DNA from: Dimorphilus gyrociliatus
Taxonomy: Eukaryota > Annelida > Polychaeta > Dinophilidae
NCBI GenBank assembly: GCA_904063045.1
Contig: CAJFCJ010000002.1
Coordinates: forward strand, 3,777,891-3,841,890
Direction of reading: 5' to 3'
DNA: 64,000 nt
Below the pieces are notes generated by a model. It did no database searches. It was not told where the DNA came from and saw nothing but the letters and a program-made list of their open reading frames with translations. Below are positions 11,942 through 26,400 of this stretch, piece after piece. The number at the start of each line of letters is the position of its first letter. Position 1 is the stretch's first letter. A program made the position numbers and the translations under genes.

Positions 11942-14806
11942 ATGACTGGTGGAGGAATTCAACGAAGCTCGGCTAACCAAATGTCGTTCGATGAACGCAG
12001 ATCGATTAGGAAATCTTTCAGGTTTGCATCTACCTTTTATCACTTTAATTAAATTAAGTAACCATCTGTCTATCATAACTTGCCAAATTGTTTATTTTAC
12101 ATAAATTATTATTAAATAATATTTGCGATTGTATCAATCTTCACGTCAAATTGAAATTAATTAAAGATACTTTTTCAATTTCAAATGTTCTGTTTGCATT
12201 TATAGAACTATTATTTTTCAACAGTCAGGAATTAAACGAATTAGGCCCAGCAGATGATGAGCCTTTGAAATTGACACAAAAAATTCCCAAGAGATATATC
12301 GTAGCTGCATTAGCTTTCTTAGGCTTCTGTGAGTATAAATGACTTTATTATTTTTCCCTGGAAAATACAGAAGGGAGAACACAAACCTCACAGTTTAAAA
12401 AGGGTCAATTAATTTTTTTCACCCTTTTGTTTTTCAAACCCCTTTTTTTATATCTTTGTAAATATTAGTTGAGCTTAAGTAAACAATTTTTTTACATATT
12501 CTCCTCAAATCTTCGTTTTCCAATCCAATTTTCTTCTCCGTCCTCTCCTACTTACAACGTCTTTCTCTGCTTTCCCCTTTACGCTCTCCCAGTTAATGAT
12601 GCGGGTAGAATGTTAAATAGGGATGGGTACGATAAATTTAATAGTGAAGTGGTTGGAGTGAATTTATCAAAGATTTAAATAAGAATACGAATAATTCCCA
12701 TAAACAGGTAACATCTATGCTCTACGTGTGAATCTTAGCATTGCCCTGGTTGCAATGACAGACAACGAGACAGCCATAGTCACAGGGAGCGTCATACACG
12801 TACGTATAAAATAATATTTTACCTCGTAATAGGAAATTATAGGAAGAAATTTTTCTTTAAATCCTTTGGAATTGGAAGAAGAAAAAAAATGTATTCAATG
12901 AATTTCTTTATTAAAACGTCCATAATTATTATAACTCGCTAATAAGACTAATAGAAATTGCAATGTTATACAAATATTTATCCATATCAAACTATGGTAG
13001 CTCTCTTTGGAGATAATTTATTCCAAAATGCGCACATAAAGCTATATTTAGAAATAGTATTAAGTAAATTAACAATAAAGTGTTTCTTTAAGATATAAAC
13101 CTCATTACGCCTTTTAATGAATATCAGAAATAAAAAAGGAATTAACAAATATCGTGATAGGTTTCAGAGTTCAAATGGAGCAAAAAAGTTCAAGGCTATG
13201 TGCTGTCGTCATTTTTCTGGGGTTATATTATCACTCAACTACCCGGTGGTTACCTTGCCACTAAGTATGGTGGAAAGAATCTTTTTGGTGGTGGTGTTGT
13301 TCTTACAGCTATACTCGCTTTGATCAGTCCTCCGTCTGCAAGAGTTAACGAGAAATTTTTTATAACTATACGTATTCTACAAGGATTATGCGAGGTATCT
13401 AATTAGACTTTGCTTTTATATCTTTCAGCTCTAACCTATTTAACATATTTCCATTATTTAAATATATCTGTATATATCTATATATACTCAATTATTGTAT
13501 ATTTATGAAGTGTAAATACACTTTCAGGGTGTCACCTATCCCGCAATACACGCTGTTTGGTCGAAATGGGCTCCACCTTTAGAACGTACGAAGTTGGCTA
13601 CTTTTGCGTTTGCAGGTATAGAAAGTGATTTACTTTTCTGTTGATCTAATAATTACAATGAAATAATTTGATAGGCTCTTATGTCGGAACTGTAATTGCT
13701 ATGCCCTTAAGTGGTGTGATAGCTGATAGAATTGGATGGCCTTGGATTTTTTACATATTTGGTAAGCCTTCTTTAAAAAGTATTAAGAGATAAGTGAAAA
13801 AAAAGAACCAACCCTCTTTGTCATTATCTCTCATAGGACTCTTGGCAATTGGTTGGTTTATACTATGGTGCGTTTTTGTAAGTGAGTCACCAGCTAAACA
13901 TCGAAGTATATCCACCGCTGAACTGGAATATATTCAAGTCTCCATTGGTTACAGTCCTCTGCAAATTCAAAATCAAAAACCTCCAATAAAGAGCATACTG
14001 TTGTCGATGCCCGTTTGGGCGATAGTTGTCGCACACTTTACGGAGAATTGGGGTTTCTATACTCTACTTACGGAACTGCCGACATACTTGAAAGACTTCA
14101 TCCGCTTTGACTTATATTCGGCCGGTTTCGTTGCTGCTCTACCGTACTTCTTGATGGCTATCGTAGTCATGTTGGGAGGTCAATTGGCTGATTACATAAG
14201 GTCAAAGGGTCTGCTCAAGACAACTCCAACACGAAAGCTTTTTACAGGAATAGGTTTACAATATTTTATCGCATTAGCTGACTTTCCCTACTTAATATGT
14301 ACTTTCTTGTTCTTATAGCTTTTATCGGCCAAGCTGCCTTCATGATAGCAACGTCGTACTGTACTAGTAAGGAATCATCTGTCGCTTGTCTCACTCTAGC
14401 TGTTGGGATAGGAGGTTTAGCATGGTCAGGTTTCTCTGTTAACCATTTGGATATCGCCCCTCAATTTGCCGGCCTACTTATGGGAATTACAAATACGATT
14501 GCCACTATACCGGGTATTGCCAGCCCTATAATAACTGGTGAAGTAATACCTCATAAGGTCATTTACCTTCTTGATATACAGTAGCCTAATACATGATAGC
14601 TTTTGACATTTTCTATATTATTTTTTTTTTTGCTGTAGGCTACAACTGAATGGAGAGCAATCTTTTTTACATCGGGAGGCATCTACCTATTTGGAGCGCT
14701 GTTCTTTACCATTTTTGCTTCCGGAGACCGACAGAGCTGGGCAGAGACCCCTGAGGGTTACGAACCACAATTTGATGCTGTAAGTGAAACAGAAACACTT
14801 CCATAA
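11942..14806 (+). CDS. SLC17-family anion transporter (sialin/VGLUT type)
   Basis: Major facilitator carrier of the SLC17 family, which moves organic anions such as sialic acid, acidic amino acids or phosphate across lysosomal, vesicular or plasma membranes. Exons 11942-12021, 12225-12328, 12708-12803, 13168-13394, 13528-13615, 13675-13761, 13837-14253, 14319-14557 and 14639-14806 join in phase to 501 residues. Family hallmarks in order: the N-terminal helix with ALRVNLS, a large loop carrying an N-glycosylation sequon, the [12 protein letters not shown] helix start, LPGGYLA, the RILQGLCEG motif containing the conserved Arg, the [10 protein letters not shown] stretch, and the late helix with [14 protein letters not shown] chose the Met at 11942; an upstream in-frame Met at 11864 adds a lysine-rich stretch unlike the family. 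The exon 3/4 joint could instead be 12799/13170, changing one or two residues. Substrate cannot be read from sequence. Confidence 0.93.
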
Positions 14807-17419
14807 AACGGAAAGAAAGATGATAATGCTGAAAGATTGGAAGAATCGACAAAAATTTCTTGGCGTTGTAATCCTCTCTGCATCTGTTTACGCTTTCGAT
14901 ATTGGAGAAATACGGATAATCATCTCAAATGATTGTCCTTCCCATACATAATCCTCCCCTTATACAATGGTGTTTTCGGGCTTTTAAATACCGTGTAAAT
15001 TATTCTGCTACCAAAACAAAAAATCTGACTGTCTTCACCTAAATCAAAAGTGAAAAAACTCTTTATTTTGATTGAAAATATGTTATTTGTGTTGTTTTCT
15101 CCCTCAATGTTGTACTATAAGGAAGTTTCAAATAGGAAAAATGCGCCATCTAGATTTTTCCAGTGAATAAAATAAATATATCGATCGACATTAAAACGAG
15201 ACTCCTTCTCTCTCTCTCTCTTTGTTGTGTGATTTATTAAAAATAGAAAAACTGAAATTGCACCTATAAATTAACATTAGAATAATCTCGTTGAAACAAG
15301 TAAATTCTTTTAACATTTAGATTGATTTGAGAAATGGTAGCAATCAAATTATCTTTTGTTACATTTAAGTAAAATTCATCAAAATCTAAAGGCAATAAAG
15401 TATTTACTAAATGTAAATTCTGACATGTTTTTATCTTTTTACAAGGTAAATAAATGCATTGAGTGTTAATTACATATTCATTCATTTCTTAATAGGTTAA
15501 CAATATTTAAACACGAACTATTTAATACTCTTTAATTTATACAAAACTTGCTTGGAATAAGTAATTAAGGATAATTAATCAATCCATAAATAAACATATA
15601 CAGATTATATACATATATGCTATTATATAGATTTTATATATGTATTGTATTTTAATCTTTTACCTAATCTATTTAAATTCAATACTGTTTGAAAATAACT
15701 CAAATTCTTGAATATTTGCTAATTAGAGAGAGTAATAACTGTAATTAATGTTTTAGAAAAATGAATATTAGGACGTCTAGAATTTCTTCCTTTAAATTAC
15801 AATATCGAACACTTCTTATACCTGGATATTATTCTAGATATCTAAAAAACTGCCTTACTTAAGGGACTATAGAAATTTTTTTCTCCTGTTTCCTTTTTCT
15901 TTTACCTGTAAACTAAATAGTTTTCAGGTAAATGATTTATCCAATTATAATCACATTTCGATTTAAACTGACTACTGCCTATTTCCAGGAATCATAAAAT
16001 GTATTATTTTCAACTAGTAACCCTTTAACTGTGACAGACAGAACTCAATTGGATTATTGAAGGTAATCGTACCGTCTATATTATTTGAAACGATTGATAG
16101 AGTAATAAAACAATATCATTATAGGAAATTGTTTATCGAGTCAATTTGGTTTAGTTCAGAATCAGTTTCGAATAAACAACTATGTTGAATTCTATAATAT
16201 TTTATACAATAAACGATCAACGCCACCGTAAGTGTTATAGATAGCTTATAACTATATAAAATTCAGTTTTCAATCTATTTGCATCAGTAAGGAAAATCAA
16301 TTTCTCTAATTAGCATTCTATATTCAAACTATGTAGGGAGACAATCTTCATTGAAATTAATATTGCATAAATTATTATCTTAAGTAAATATATATAGAAA
16401 ACATGGTATACCTTTCTCTAATTTAAAATTTAATTAATGAACAAGTCGACTGTTGGTATTCTAGTTTCAGAGGAAAAAAATTGATAAATCAGAATCTTCC
16501 TATAGAGTTTTATATTATGAAATTGGCAATAATTACTTATATTCAAGTTCAATGCACATACTAGACTATAAAAGATTATAGGTTTAATTATACAAAAAGC
16601 TTCTTGTTACATCATATATGTAGATCCTTTGTGATAAGTAGAGAAATGCAGTTTGTTAAGTCGCTTTGCAGTGGAACAAACTGTCAACTGCTAAAGTATT
16701 TAGCGTTAGTTGCACAGTTATCTACATTTCTGCCAATTAATAACATTGCATATTATTAAAAGAGCTACATAGACGTCTATCGCTATTTTTCAAATGATTA
16801 CATGTATCTCGCTGTAGCTAATTAATTAATGAGGATATAAATATTCATATATTTACAACATTTTTATGTTGTAATATCTCATATCTAGAAAGTAATATAT
16901 AAAGTAACGTACAATTATCATGGGATAAGTAATTTTAGCTCTATAGTTACAAAACGTCCCCCTTTAGATCATTCTTCCTTTTCGAATTAAAATTAATGAA
17001 TTATGTTAAATTTTCTTAGTAAGCTAGAATGAAATGGCAGAAAGAATTCTAATCTATATATAACTTCCTATTCAATAGGACTTTTCTAATAATCAATATA
17101 CATGTTTTTGTCATTATAGGAATTGTATTATAAAACCAATAATGTAAATCGATCGTTGCAACTGTGATAAAAATTATACTGTTTATTGTCAAAAGCAAGT
17201 TGTCGTCAAAGATTGAAAAATTCAAGTGAGAATTTCCTTAACTTTCTTCTTTTATACTATTGAAAGAGTGAGACAATAGTCAAGAATTCGTTGATAAATC
17301 TTTAAATAGATTTAGCATTCTACTGATAATAGAACAAATCATTCATTCAATAAAATATTTTACTTTAGAAATTTCATTTCGCTTTCATAGCTTCATATAT
17401 ATATATATATATATGTATA
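14807..17419. other. Intergenic region between converging genes
   Basis: The SLC17-type gene (+) and the mucin-like gene (-) converge here. AT-rich sequence with no supportable gene. It holds 3-prime untranslated sequence on both sides, a CTCF-like core at 15143-15156, and a TA tract at about 17396-17414. A possible polyadenylation hexamer for the minus-strand mucin gene lies at 17182-17187 (TTTATT on the plus strand). Confidence 0.5.
15166..15171 (+). other. Possible polyadenylation signal of the SLC17-type gene
   Basis: AATAAA 360 bases after the stop codon, followed by a CT microsatellite at 15206-15221. It is the first strong hexamer on this strand in a region with little else. Confidence 0.3.
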
Positions 17420-20400
17420 TTAATTTCCTTGTACTTGTACTTGTGTAGGCGACCGCGATTGTGAGCTATCAACTACTTTTGTTGGCTTTTTAACAACTAT
17501 AACAATAATAACAACAATTATTGCTACTCCTATTATCGCACAGACGACTGCAACTGGTATAACCCATTTTTTCTCAGATTCTTCTGGTTTTGTCTGAATA
17601 CCTGTAGTTGTAGCAATCGGAGCAGCAGTTGTTACTTGAGTTGGCTTTGCTGATTGTAATATATTCACTTCTACATTAAATTTTGTTGACAATTCAGTTG
17701 CGATAGCCTTCCTTACAGCATCCGAATTTAAGATATCTTCAAGAAGTGACTGAGGCAAGGCTATTTCTAAAGGTCCTATCGAAGGAACTCCTCTTCGTCT
17801 TCTTGCTGCCGGTGTTATATCTATATCCTGACAAAGTTCTGATGATTTATTAGCTACAATTATGAGTAGCACTTCGAGTATTTTTCCGTTCTTTAATGGG
17901 TAACCTGTACCAATCTTTACATCCGCAGCTTCGATATAAGATAACGTTTTGTTCATTTGTTTCCTTGATCCAAATATACCACAGCATTGAGTGAAATTAG
18001 TTTGGCAATTATTCGTTACAGCAGTTGACACTTTCTCTCCAACTATAGAGTGAGCTGATAGGTAATTTTGCTTAGTAATAGAAGAATTTATTCGCATAAC
18101 TACTCCATTGCTAAGTTCTATTTCGGATATGGGACATCTATTCGTATTACAGTCACCCATTTCAAAGCTGCCGCCATATGCAAAACAGTCTAAACCCTTT
18201 GCTTCAGGAGTAGGATTTGTACATGTTCTATTTCTTAATCTTGTCCCACTTCCGCATGTTTTAGTACAAGTTGTCCACTCTGACCATTCCGTGTAGTTTC
18301 CATCTCTATCCTTACAACTAACTTGATCAGCGTTCAATTTGTATCCATTTATACAAGAGCAAGTAAATCCTTCATCTTTATCAGTGCATGTTGCATTACC
18401 TATGCAGGGATTTGTTTTGCATTCATCTACACTCACACAAGTTTTATTAGTTGAGTCCAATACGTAAAAAGAATTTTTACAAAGGCAAGTAGCAACATTA
18501 TTAATTTTCGCGCATAGTTGATTGCAGCCATGCCCACTGTCACACGCCTTGTCAACCGTACAATTCCTACCATCAGGAGCTAATGTAAAACCTGATTGGC
18601 ATTCACATTCATAACTTCCATCTATATTCTTACACTTTTGAGTGCAACCATGGTTTCCGGAAAGACATTCATTAATATCCAGACAATCTGTGTTGCTCTG
18701 AAAAAACGGATAGTGATAATATTGCATCAAAGCATTATACTATAAGGAAAATACCTGCTGCTGATAGCCTGATCTACATGAACAAGTTCTAGAACCATCT
18801 GTATTCGTGCATGTGTGAGCACATCCGCCATTTGATGTTGAGCATTCATTTATGTCAACACAAGTAAATTTATCATTTGAAAGCGTCCAACCAGTTTTAC
18901 ATGAACAAGTGTATGATCCTTCCGTATTTGTACATAATCCATTAGTTTTATCACATTTAGCCGTTCCTGAACTGCATTCATTTACATCCACACAGCTTCC
19001 ACCTTATTATTTAAATATAATTCTATTAGATATTGTATCTTAAAGTAAGGATAGATTGTTTACTTACTTGAATTGACATTCAATTGATAAATAGGTGTGG
19101 GACAGACACATTTATAGCTTTGGCCCACTTGATTTAAGCACGTTGATTTCGGATCGCTACAAGTTCCAGTTCCATCTGAACATTCATCTTTGTCTATACA
19201 TCTTGCCGATTCAACTTTCTTATAAAAGCTATTAAGACATTGACATTCGTAGGATCCAACTGTATTTACACACTTAACATTTTTACTCGATGGGCATAAC
19301 GTAGAACCCTCAGATGTACATTCATCTGTATCAACGCATTGGCTGGAGTTTGCACTGCTGATTTCGTATCCATTAGGACACAAACACGTTAACGTTACAC
19401 CATTTATCATGGCACAACTATGAGAACATGTATTGTTAGAAGGGCAAGTGAATATGGATTCACACGTTTTCCTATCGCTCTTTAAGCGGAAACCGGAAGG
19501 GCAACTTTGAGAAATAATCTAGTTTTATTGAATAGAATTTTTATAGAATGGATACAAACCTGCATATGAACGATCCAACAGTATTTGTACAATTATTGTT
19601 ATAGCAGCCATTTAGAGATTGAACTTTGCATTCATCTATATCATCACACTTCTTTCCATTAGCATTCAATTCGTAACCAGTTGAGCATTTACACTCGAAA
19701 GAACCAATGGTATTTTCGCATTGGTGATAACATCCTCCTTTGTCACTAGCAGCGCATTCATTCAGATCACTGCATATAAATCCATTTCCAGTAAAGCCTG
19801 ACATACATGTACAAATAAAAGACCCAATTGTATTGTTACAAACTCCATAATTAGCATCGCAAGGTCTTTGTAAACATTCATCAATATCTGTGCAATTTTT
19901 ACCACCCGAGCTCAATTGGTATCCACTTTTGCAACTGCATTGGAAAGAGCCTTTAGAATTTGTGCATATTCCATTTGAAGAGTCGCATCCAGAAGAACCA
20001 TCTGCACATTCATCTTTATCAATACATGTAAATCCATCTTTATCTAATTCATAGCCAGTATTACATTTGCACTCATATCCTGGATCTTTATTAACACACA
20101 TTGAAGTTGATAAATCACAAATGTGTTTAGCAGCACTTGTACACTCATCTTCATCAACACACTCTTTTTGGCTTAAAACTTTTTTAGGAGGGCATGTACA
20201 TTTTGCAACTCCGTTTACCTTTGCACACATACCGCCAACGCAATCACCCTTTTCAGCAGTTGAACATTCTGTTTTTGCAACGCAGGCCTTAACATCAGAT
20301 TGTGAAATGTCATATCCATCGTAACAACCGCAGGAATATGTACCCAGACCGTCGATACATTTTTGTTGGCAAGCATGATTTCCTTGGCATTCATCGATTT

Positions 20401-23400
20401 CAACACATCTAAATGAATCCGTTGTGTTCGTTCTATAACCTCCTTTACAAACACATTTGTAACTTCCTATGGTTAAAAAAACAGTCCTATTAGAGGGAAA
20501 GAGAAGTACAATAGTAAATACTTACCACTTAAATTCTCGCATGTCGTTGATGTTACATCACATTTACTTGCACCGGAAGTACACTCGTTTATGTCAACGC
20601 AGCTCGTTCCACTTCCCGAATAGCCTGATTTACAAGTACAATTAAAACTACCAGCTGTATCTTCGCATTGAGCATTTGAATGACAATTATGCGTATTTAG
20701 AGTGCACTCATTTTCATCTATTTGAAGAGATATTGCATTTACAATTGATTTTCATCAAGGAATTATACGAATTTAATACAAACTTATGCAAGTTTTTCCA
20801 CTCGCAACATAACCACTGTTACACATGCATGTGAAGGAGCCTGGTATATTTTCGCACTTGTGTTGACAACCTCCATTATTCGTTTGACACTCATCCAAAT
20901 CTGTGCAAGTTTTACCATTTCCTATCATGCCTGAAGGACAAGCTAGACATGTGTAGCCATCATCACTTGGGCTACTTATTTCTGACGGTGTTTTATCTGT
21001 ACATTGAGTAAAGCAAGGTGTATCTGCGCATGCATCGATGTCAGTTTCACATAAGGATCCTTCCCATCCTGTTTTACATATACAACCAACTTGTATATAG
21101 TTATCGCTTCCATCAACCCAGTTACATGTTGCTAAATTTTCACACAGGCAGTGTTGGACTGAAATTTGAACGATAGTCTTTGCACCACTAGAATCTCTAG
21201 CGCTTATGCTAAGTGAAAAAGTTGTTTTAGTTGATGGGACGTTCCATGTTAGAACACCAGTGGAACTAATACTTGCTCCAGTTGGTATAGGAGTTTCTAT
21301 TTCATAAGTAATAGAATCACCATTTCTATCAGTAGCTGTAATCTGCTGGGTTAAAGTTTGACCTTTTGTTATCCTTACACTGATTGTATCATTGCCAAAA
21401 GTTGGAGGATAATTTTGCAGCTTCTTCTTCTCTTCTTCAAAAGATTTTTTCTTCTCTGCTGTACTAGCCCCAATTTCTTTGTTTCCTGTTAAACAAATAT
21501 CTGCCATACAGCCTCTATCGCCACCACAAGTGTCCTTGGCTAGATCGTAAAAGGCACAGTTAGCGGATAAATTATCCAAAAAAATGGGTATGAAAGATGT
21601 ATTTCTATAATCTGCTGCAGATTTCCCCGATGGATAAGTGAACAACGATGATGATTCATCAATTAACCAAGTTTGACCCATATGAAAGAGAGCCTCTTCC
21701 GTAGAGTCTCTGCTGACAGAAGTTCCGTTTCGATAGAAAAAGTCATCATTCTCGTCATCGTTATAATTGCCAAAAATACCAGTAAGTTTACCTTTCAATG
21801 AAGGTGGAGCTAAAACAGAAAGAGCTAATATCTGTTGAATAACACTAGCTCTAATAACAATTTCTGAATAGAAAGCCATAGTATAAACATCATTTGTTAT
21901 CTTAACTGATACTTTAGTAAAATCTTGACCAGAATCGGATCTTATAGTAGATTCGTCACTGATTAATTCTCCATCTTTGATAATTTCGATACCTGTTTTT
22001 GTTGAATTTAACCTAAATTCTATTTTGCTAGAGTCTGTTTGTTTTGCTGCAATAGATGAAAATATCGTAGCTTTTGAAGTATCGCTATTAACAGTTTGAA
22101 TGGTTTCAGTTCTTCCTTGTAGCATAAAGGCAAAGCCTGAAAAATTTGCTATCACCAAATCATATTCACCCAAACCGTTAAAGGTATAATTAGCGTTATC
22201 CAATGTTATAATATGAGGATCACCATAACTTGTGCTAGTTTTTGCAGCCACGAAGTTTTCACAGGAAGAAGGTGGCCTTCTTGCTAAATATGATGAACAG
22301 AGTTGCTTTGATTGGTCTTCTGTACAGCACGTTGTGTATGCTTCAATATCATCAGCATATTTTCTTGTCGTATTTACACCATATCTCCTAAGATGATTCT
22401 TTATGATTGATACAGCATTGTTTCCTTGAATGAACGTTCCGTCATTATTATAGCAACATCTTGGTGTTACTTCCTGATCATCGCTGGAATCAGGATTCCT
22501 CGATTCATAGCAAGAAGTTCCTGTAACTTTCTTCCAAAATTCTGTTAATTGACTTTTAGCGCAAGGACAATTGTATGCTTTATCTAGAAAGGTTCCAGCA
22601 GCTGCTATGTCTGCTGTTATCCATTGACTACATTTTAGAGTAGGATTTTCAAAAGATGATGGATTAGAACTGAAAGAATATCCGTGCTTTCCCCCATTTA
22701 AAGCAGATTTAGTGCCATCTTTGAGATATTCGTAGATATCAGCAAGAGACTATTTGAAGGGAAAAAAGAATTAAAAGCTGCAAACGAAAAAAGAATATAT
22801 TAAACCTTTATCAAGTTCTGATCATTTGCCGGTGCGTAGGAGCCCGAATATTCTTCGGAAATGTAAGAATTATCCAATTTTTTAATCGAATATCCGCTTC
22901 TTATTTGTAAATTGGCTGTTGTAATTGGAACAACCCAATTCATTTCTCTATCAGGATAAAGAAAAACCGAGTGAGTGTTTTTGTAATCTGTACAAATGAC
23001 GCATTGAAAAGTGTTTGTTAAACTGGTTTTTCCCGGATATTCAACTTTTCCCCAGTGAACAACTAGACACCACTTGGCAGTAAAACTGCTCGCACCAGAA
23101 ACTGAATTTCTAATAGTTGTTTGCAAGGTTGAAATAACAGAGCTTCCTGTTGAATATTCTTGATAAAAAACACCTTTACCTTCGGCAGCATTTGTACTAG
23201 ACAATTTATTTGCAGCCCAATAAGGGGCTATTATAGCTCTATGAGGCCACTTGGAATTTGGAAAGGTATAACGACTAAAAGGTAAATCGGTAGGATTCAA
23301 AAAATCCTTTAGATACTCCTGACTATCAACGGAATCTGACGGCATTAAATTAAGAAAAATGATCAAGCCATTTCTTGTTATGTAATATGCTCTATATAAA

Positions 23401-26400
23401 CCATCTGCCAGAGGTATACTGAAAGGAGCGAATTGAAATGAACTCTTGGAACCGCTTAATAAATTCATTGATGTAAAGACAAGATCAACAGTTGTTGTTC
23501 TTTTGCATGTTCCAAGGAGACCAGAACCAATGAACCCAGATATACAACTACATGAAAAGCTGCCACCATTGTTTGTACAGGCTGCTCTATCGGACGAATC
23601 GCAATTATGTGTATTACTTGTACATTCATTAACATCTATACAAGATCGGACTTCTTGTAAATTTTTAATATAGCCATTTTTGCATGTGCAGTCGTAGGTT
23701 CCTTCAGAATCGGCGCATAGTAAGGCGCCAGGCTTAGTACAATCATTATTATTTAGACTACATTCATTTATGTTCTATTGAAGCAACAATTGTAAAATTT
23801 AATAATCATGTAAAATTAGTTATGTTTAACCAAAATACCTGACATGGAGTATTTTTCCCTGCATTTGAATAACCACTTTTACAAGTGCACGTATAGGAAG
23901 AGAAGTCGGAAGAGGCTGTACATTTCGTTGATCCAGTTCCACAAGGAGACGCTGTACATGGACTTGTTGGTATTGTACATTTACCTAAGTCTGTACTACT
24001 AGACTCGGTAGCATTTCCATCACACCTTGAATTGGCAACAGTGAAAGAAGACTCCCGACATTGTCTTACTCTTGTTTTTTCGCAAACACCACAGTTAGCT
24101 AAGCATGAAGACCAAGAGTTCCAATCTGACCAAGTAGCAGTATTTGCTGCTGTTGTCGTAGCTTAAATTTGATATCAAATTAATAATCATATGGACCAGC
24201 AAATAACAATTGCTATTACCGATAGTTGTTTCACTTTTCGTTGTTGTTGGTAATGCTGATAAATAGATAGACGCTAATTATTTAAAAGGAACCCGAACAA
24301 TCTTCTACTTATTAATTGATTAACAATGTCATATAAATTTATAGTGTGTATAGGATAGTTTTATCTAAAGACCTAGCTTATGAACTTATTGGAATAGATC
24401 TAACCTTGCGTTGTTTTTTACGAAACAGATTGGTTTTTAGTAGTTAAAAACAAACTTATCACATATTTAATGAAATTCTACTTTAAATAATAACTTTTTC
24501 TCAAGGTTAAAAGATAAGTAGAGTGACTTTTCAAGTTTAAATTTGTTCGATTTCATCAAAACTTAATTAACTTTCAAAAAAATGTTTGAATTATACATTG
24601 CTTGTTTTATAAATGAAAAAATATTAATAAGACTATAAATTTGGTACTTGCATCATTAGTATTTAAGGATTATGAAAGAAGAGAAAACGAAAATACACTA
24701 ACAATTATAATTATTTATATATCCTCTTTGAGAAAAGAGATCAATGGTATAAAAAAATTAACCTGTTGTAGTTGTTTCAATCTTTTTTGCTGTTAAATCA
24801 TGAATAATGAGGTTATTCTCTATAAAATTTTTTTGTTTTATGAGTTCTTACTCGTAATTTGCTCAGTTATTGTGCTTGGTGAGGCAGTTGATTGGTACGA
24901 TACGGTAGTTGTTGACTGATTTTCCCCTATCCCTAGGGATGAAGTTCTCATTGTTGGAGTAGTTCCAGTTGAACCTGAACCGACTGTAGGAGTCGTCATA
25001 GTACCTACAGTTTCAGTCATTGTAGTTCCAGTCCCTATAGTTTCAGTCATTGTAGTTCCAGTCCCTATAGTTTCAGTCATTGTAGTTCCAGTCCCTGCAC
25101 TTTCAGTCATTGTAGTGCCAGTCCCTGAAATTGTAGACCCTGATTGCGTTGCAGTGTTGGATGTACCAGTTATTGCTTGACTAGTCTGAGTCTCCATAGT
25201 TTTAGTTGATTGGGAGCTTGATGAAGTCGAATTCGTCGAGTTAACTAACATAGTTTGAGTTGTTACAGTTGAATTTGAGGGGGTGTTCAGTCCAACAGTT
25301 GACGTCATCGTTGTGTTTTGGTTATTACTAGAGTTGGATAAAGTGGTGAACGTCGTAACATTTACCACAGCTGTGGTCGTTTCATTTGAGGCAGAGTTTA
25401 CTGCTGTAAAAGTTAATTTATTAAACAATGTATCACAGTTAAATGGTCAATGTTTCTATAAAACCACGCAAGAAGTTAGACTACAACCTAAAATACTTGC
25501 CTTGGACAACAAAAATTATAATTGTAGCAGTGTTAGCTACTATAAGAAGAGAAGGAAACAAACTTGATCTAGTCATTCTCTTTCTTTGAATGTAGTACGA
25601 CAATAGCAAAAAGACATTAGCTTTGACTTTTACTGGCGCCACTTATTTTTTTTTATCCTAAATACAATTATCTTTAAATATTCACATCATGACTGTGAAA
25701 TGTAAGTCACCAAGGATAGAAGTAAATTATTAGTAAATAAGCGACAATCACATGTATAATTTAAAGGTTTCTCTATTGTTTTGAGCCTGGTTTAAAGCAG
25801 CTGGCGCATATTAAAAAAACATTCATTCTTCAAACTATTACCGAATCTTCGGTATAAAAGAATTCATGGAAATGTAGAAAAATATATGTATCATACCTTC
25901 GCACACATCTCCATTTTTAGTATAGCCAACATCACAATCGCAAGTTGACGTTGAACACTTTTCAAAATTTCCGGGGCAGTGATCGTCTTGTGTGCAAGCA
26001 TTTCCCAAGTGGGAAGCTGATAAAGATTTACATTAGAAAAGTAAACTTTATTGAAATGCATATATTGTTATTTATTGGTATGATAGAGTTTTACCTATAT
26101 AATTATTACAAACTACGTCTGATGGATTGCATTGAGTAACGCATCCCTTGACATTATTGGCATCAATATTCGGAATAGATATCCCCGAAGCTGTTAATTT
26201 TGAATTAAAGTCGCCATTGTTGAAACAGCCATTTGGCATACTAGTCACTTGAGAGACAGATAAACAATCGCGATAATAGCCTTGTAATTGATCTGGAAAA
26301 GATTATATTGAACATAGTTTTCTCATCGTTCGGTAATATAGAAAAGATAATTACTTGAGTTGTTGGGCAGGGTTATTGCAATACTAACACATTTATGGCC

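Noticed and set aside
24838-25428. The mucin exon read as a separate gene starting at an ATG at 25428
   Set aside because: The acceptor at 25403 and phase-1 joints on both sides place it firmly inside the larger gene.
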